From Rhodococcus sp. KBS0724 (lineage in GTDB: Bacteria; Actinomycetota; Actinomycetes; Mycobacteriales; Mycobacteriaceae), in contig NZ_VCBX02000001.1 of assembly GCF_005938745.2 (NCBI RefSeq), positions 5,222,501 to 5,286,500 on the forward strand: a DNA stretch of 64,000 nt, read 5' to 3'. Both the position numbers and the translations under genes were made by a program. The notes beneath the pieces are model-generated. The model had not been told where the DNA came from and ran no database searches. It saw nothing but the letters and a program-made list of their open reading frames with translations. Every line of letters starts with the position of its first letter. The stretch's first letter is position 1. Below, piece by piece: positions 60,867-64,000 of this stretch.

Positions 60867-63011
60867 TTAGAGAACGGTCTTGATTCGACCGACCAAGTCC
60901 GGTCCCATCGTTTTACTGAAAGTCGCTGAAATGTGCCCCGCCGCATCTCGATACACAATAACCCCACCGATGACCATCGGGCACTGGTCAACCGTGCAGA
61001 ACAGGTCAGTCATATCGATCAGGGAGGCTGCCGCCGACATCTTGGTGGCTCGAATCAGCGAGTCTTCCTCGGCCAAGGCTTCACTCCGGGGCAGACCACA
61101 CCGGGTGATCGCATCAGCGTCGGCGCCAAAGCGGGTGACGCACGCAATGGATTCCTCTGTCGCAGTTGGGCTGTCGGCGACAGCGACGATCTTTGTCCCG
61201 CGGGCGGCGACTGGCTCCCACGCATCCACATAGGCTTGGGCGGCTGCCGACTTGCTGGCCCCACCGAAAGCTCGCGAACTGGTCGTGATGACGAGGTCGA
61301 ACTTGTCTCCGTTGACGAGCCGGTCTTGCACCTTCTCCATCTCCGACTGGCAGTCCCGATTGCCGTTCTCCCATTTTTGCCACTGGCATCCGTTGCCCAG
61401 GAATGTTGTCAGGGACCAATTCGATCCGACGATCTGATCAGCCAATGCAGGTGTGAGCATCGCAGCGTGGGAATCTCCGATGATCGCCACCTTGAGCGCG
61501 TCAGGTTGCTTCGACCCGTACGTGCAGCTCGGCATCGGGCCGCCTGCTCCTCGCCAGCACGAGTAGGCACCCTGATTATCCTTGGCGAAAGTGTTCAGTG
61601 ACGGGACGAGTTCGTTCGGTCCGAATACCGTGGGGCATCCGGCCGCCGTGTTGACCATCGACGCGGCACCGAAACACGGATCGATTACGGGAGCTGTAGC
61701 TTTTGTATCGCTGGCCACGACGAGCGTTTCACTCAATTCACCCACGCGTGCATCACGATCCATGATCTGGATCGTGAGCAGTCCGGCGAGCAGTGAGGCA
61801 GCAACGATGAACCCGGTCATAGACCAGGACTGAGGGGAAATCTTGAATCGAACGTCGCCGTTGCGCTTAAAGGTTGTGTCTTGCTCGAGCCACTTGGAGT
61901 GACGGATCGGATTTTCGTACAAGTAGAAGGTCAGGTGAGTGAGTCCGAATGATAAGACCAGGACGGCGACGTAGTAGGTGACGGTGTCCGGTTGCATCAC
62001 CGCAGCGAGCAATACGATGACTGGCCAATGCCACAAGTAGAGGGTGTAACTGGTATCGCCGAAGTAGTGGGCTACCCGGCTTGTCAGCGGCGCCATTCCA
62101 AAGACTTCGCTGCCATGGAATGCCGCAACAACTAGCGCGGTAGAGAAGACGGGCAATGCCGCCCACGGTCCGGGGAACTGGCTCGATGCATTGATCAGGA
62201 ATAGGGACGCCGCAACGCCGGCCAACCCGCCATAAGCGAGAACGGGTCGGACCTGTTTTGGAATGTTGACCAGCAGCGGTCCGCAGATTGCGACGAGCGC
62301 ACCGACTCCGAGTTCCCAGACCCTGGTGAAGCTGGAGAAGTATGCACTAGAGGGATTAGATGCGGACTGAGTGACTGCCCAGATGAATGATGCGGCAACG
62401 ATTATCGCCATCGAAGTCGCGAGAGCGATCTGACGGACATTGCTACTGCCGCGATGGCTGGACTTGCGAGTCCATAGGTAGATGCCCAGTAGTAGCAAGG
62501 GCCAGACGAAGTAGAACTGTTCTTCGATCGACAGCGACCAGTAGTGCTGCAGCGGAGAGGGTGGCTGACCTTCCTGGAAGTAGTCGGTCCCTACCCGCTC
62601 GAAGTGCACGTTGGCAGCGAAGAGCGCCGCCCACAGGGCATCGACGAGGGTTTCCTTGGCGCGAACCGCCGGGAACAGGATGTAGCTGAACACAACCGTT
62701 ACGAACAGAACGAGTAACGCGGACGGAATGATGCGGCGCACTCGTCGCGTGTAGAAGTTCTTGAACGAGATGGTGCCAGTTTCGTTTCGCTCACGGATCA
62801 ACATGCCGGTAATGAAAAAACCGCTGAGCACGAAGAAGACGTCGACGCCGACGAATCCGCCGGACGGCCACGCGAACAGGTGGTCGGCAAAGACCGCGAG
62901 GACTGCAACGGCGCGCATGCCCTGCAGGTCCGGTCGCGAGTTCGGCCTCGGCACTTGCCTGACCTTTTTCCTGCTGTCACGTTTTTTGCCCGGCAACAGT
63001 GAAGTGACCAC
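60867..63011 (-). CDS. OafA-type acyltransferase with SGNH domain
   Basis: The protein has 714 residues. The N-terminal 400 or so are an acyltransferase-3 domain (DLQGMRAVAVLAVFADHLF with the conserved Arg and His; GVDVFFVLSGFFITGMLIRE; YWSLSIEEQFYFVWPLLLL). The C-terminal external domain is SGNH-hydrolase-like: VAIIGDSHAAMLTPALADQI supplies Ser, and DAAGHIS near the end supplies Asp and His. Such enzymes move acyl groups to cell-surface glycans. It starts with GTG at 63011, with AAGGGG upstream. The polymer it acts on is unknown; the exopolysaccharide encoded in this window is one candidate. Confidence 0.9.
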   Translation of the reverse strand: MVTSLLPGKKRDSRKKVRQVPRPNSRPDLQGMRAVAVLAVFADHLFAWPSGGFVGVDVFFVLSGFFITGMLIRERNETGTISFKNFYTRRVRRIIPSALLVLFVTVVFSYILFPAVRAKETLVDALWAALFAANVHFERVGTDYFQEGQPPSPLQHYWSLSIEEQFYFVWPLLLLGIYLWTRKSSHRGSSNVRQIALATSMAIIVAASFIWAVTQSASNPSSAYFSSFTRVWELGVGALVAICGPLLVNIPKQVRPVLAYGGLAGVAASLFLINASSQFPGPWAALPVFSTALVVAAFHGSEVFGMAPLTSRVAHYFGDTSYTLYLWHWPVIVLLAAVMQPDTVTYYVAVLVLSFGLTHLTFYLYENPIRHSKWLEQDTTFKRNGDVRFKISPQSWSMTGFIVAASLLAGLLTIQIMDRDARVGELSETLVVASDTKATAPVIDPCFGAASMVNTAAGCPTVFGPNELVPSLNTFAKDNQGAYSCWRGAGGPMPSCTYGSKQPDALKVAIIGDSHAAMLTPALADQIVGSNWSLTTFLGNGCQWQKWENGNRDCQSEMEKVQDRLVNGDKFDLVITTSSRAFGGASKSAAAQAYVDAWEPVAARGTKIVAVADSPTATEESIACVTRFGADADAITRCGLPRSEALAEEDSLIRATKMSAAASLIDMTDLFCTVDQCPMVIGGVIVYRDAAGHISATFSKTMGPDLVGRIKTVL

Positions 63012-63187
63012 GATCGACCCCTTGATAATTGAGTCCCGGAAAATCTTCCAAGGGACTCAGAGAATATAACTGGCAATTTTGAATATTCGCCGGTCGAGGT
63101 ATACAACAGGCCGAAGCATTGGCAAATTAATATCTCGCAATAGGCCTTGGTCTATCAAATGAGGGACGGAAATCCCGGACCTTGGAC

Positions 63188-63204
63188 CCGCCCAGAATTG
63201 CTCA
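63188..63204. repeat. 17-bp intergenic motif, copy 3
   Basis: CCGCCCAGAATTGCTCA, identical to copies 1 and 2. Confidence 0.85.
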
Positions 63205-63298
63205 TTATGTGGCAACCATCGCTACATCTCATATACCGGTGTGGCAGTGATCCCTGCAGGGCGCGGCTAACAAACCCGACGAACATCATGGGTGCATC

Positions 63299-63472
63299 GT
63301 GACCACGCAAAAGCGCGGAGTCATCCTGGCCCCGGAGTGTGCCTGCATTCTCGAAGAGACGTCGGCAGCGAAAGCGGCGGACGCCGAACTCAAGGTCGCA
63401 ATTGTGGCTGGCAATCTAGCGGAAGCTCGATATGGAAGGCGGTGGACCCGACAGGAGTGTCCACATGCCTGA
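63299..63472 (+). CDS. Short hypothetical frame, 57 codons
   Basis: GTG start; reads VTTQKRGVILAPECACILEE, then an Ala-rich helix-forming part and GNLAEARYGRRWTRQECPHA. There is no clear ribosome binding site and no recognised family. Composition is protein-like (charged, helical), but a chance frame cannot be excluded. Confidence 0.3.
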   Translation: MTTQKRGVILAPECACILEETSAAKAADAELKVAIVAGNLAEARYGRRWTRQECPHA

Positions 63473-63671
63473 TCCAGAAGTGGGGCGACTGGCCGTCACC
63501 CAGCCAAAAGGGGCTGCGCGTGCCGCGTCGCGCGATAGCCAAGGGCAAGTATCGGCTTCGGCTCAATGATGCGTTGACGGCCGCGAACTACGCAGGACCC
63601 GAATACGCCTGTGGTCCACGTCAACCCCAGGAGACTCAATCTGCGCCGCTCTCTAATTCTTCAGAAGGCGC

Positions 63672-63830
63672 TCAGCCCCAACGACTTTGGTCGTAGAGAA
63701 GACCGCATACGACCGCCGCTACGGCAAGCAGACACAGTCCAATAACAAGCAGAGTTTCCAGCCGGCCAGTGGGATCAATGCGGGGATCAATGCGCAAGAA
63801 TTTTCGTCCAGATCGAGAGCTTTTTGTCAC
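63672..63830 (-). CDS. Small one-helix membrane protein of another type
   Basis: The protein has 52 residues with a GTG start: a basic N-terminus (MTKSSRSGRKFLRIDPRIDP), then one helix (LETLLVIGLCLLAVAAVVCG) and LLYDQSRWG. The basic-then-hydrophobic layout fits an inner-membrane protein. The ribosome binding site is weak. It is not similar to the MWWI pair. Function unknown. Confidence 0.45.
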   Translation of the reverse strand: MTKSSRSGRKFLRIDPRIDPTGRLETLLVIGLCLLAVAAVVCGLLYDQSRWG

Positions 63831-63895
63831 CCAGAAATCGTCTCACTTCGACCGCCCCACGGGGTGGTGCAAAAGGCTCGAAACACTACGACCAT

Positions 63896-63913
63896 CCGCC
63901 CCAGAATTACTCA
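63896..63913. repeat. 17-bp intergenic motif, diverged copy 4
   Basis: CCGCCCCAGAATTACTCA: one inserted C and one G-to-A change relative to the other three copies. Confidence 0.75.
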
Positions 63914-64000
63914 CTTTGTACCGCGCATTGCTTCACAAATTCACGCTGATTCAACCCACGATCGTCGATAACGGAAACGACGGGGCAACCCGGCGGCTGC

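Larger units (their letters stand above)
63012..64000. other. Right-end region with small frames and repeats
   Basis: No large gene is supported. It carries motif copies 3 and 4 and two short frames listed separately. The first 170 bases are AT-rich and could hold the promoter of the acyltransferase gene. Confidence 0.5.

Noticed and set aside
63292..63696. Plus-strand frame of 134 codons near the right end
   Set aside because: Overlaps a more protein-like short frame and has no ribosome binding site or family features.
1..64000. CRISPR array, tRNA or rRNA genes, intact insertion sequence
   Set aside because: No regularly spaced repeats, cloverleaf-like sequence, rRNA text or transposase motif (DDE, tyrosine recombinase) was found on reading both strands.

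Overview
The window reads as chromosomal DNA of a mycolate-containing actinomycete, most likely Rhodococcus of the erythropolis/qingshengii type. The signs are the codon usage, GC-rich coding, GTG starts, and the pair of an Fe-S heterodisulfide-reductase-like protein followed by an AspC/AlaA aminotransferase, a neighbourhood also known from mycobacteria. No rRNA, tRNA, CRISPR array, intact transposase or integrase was seen. The species call is an inference.

Left part (1-12.8 kb): the 3' part of an Fe-S oxidoreductase with a long Ala/Pro/Lys repeat tail, a DUF559-type gene bracketed by imperfect direct repeats, a remnant of a secreted-protein gene, an S9 peptidase, the aminotransferase, a YibE/F membrane protein, an Hsp70-like protein with a transmembrane segment, a first UDP-glucose dehydrogenase (UGD) and a low-molecular-weight tyrosine phosphatase.

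Middle (12.8-33.5 kb): a very small peptide gene with a strong ribosome binding site and its own terminator, a Wzz/BY-kinase that probably pairs with the phosphatase, a 16-kb five-module NRPS (five C-A-T modules, then TE) and a DUF4012 membrane protein.

Polysaccharide locus (33.5-45.7 kb, all minus strand, tightly overlapping): an initiating sugar transferase, a second UGD, a relic of another sugar transferase, a nitroreductase-like protein, a GT-B glycosyltransferase, a Wzx flippase, a pyruvyltransferase, a Wzy/ligase-like protein, a WecG/TagA-type transferase and a GT2-pyruvyltransferase fusion. Together these predict a Wzx/Wzy heteropolysaccharide carrying glucuronate and pyruvate ketals, with chain length set by the BY-kinase and phosphatase. 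Most of this stretch is visibly poorer in GC than its flanks.

Second polymer locus (46.9-56.0 kb): a polytopic protein and a processive GT2 synthase on the plus strand face galU, a GH5-like glycanase, a GT-C membrane protein and a BcsB-like protein on the minus strand. This looks like a cellulose-synthase-like export system without a PilZ domain and is the best candidate here for an undescribed system.

Right end (56-64 kb): a phage-flavoured accessory region. It holds two paralogous small one-helix proteins, a frameshifted tail-spike-like beta-helix pseudogene, two O-acyltransferases, a further small membrane protein and four copies of a 17-bp intergenic motif.
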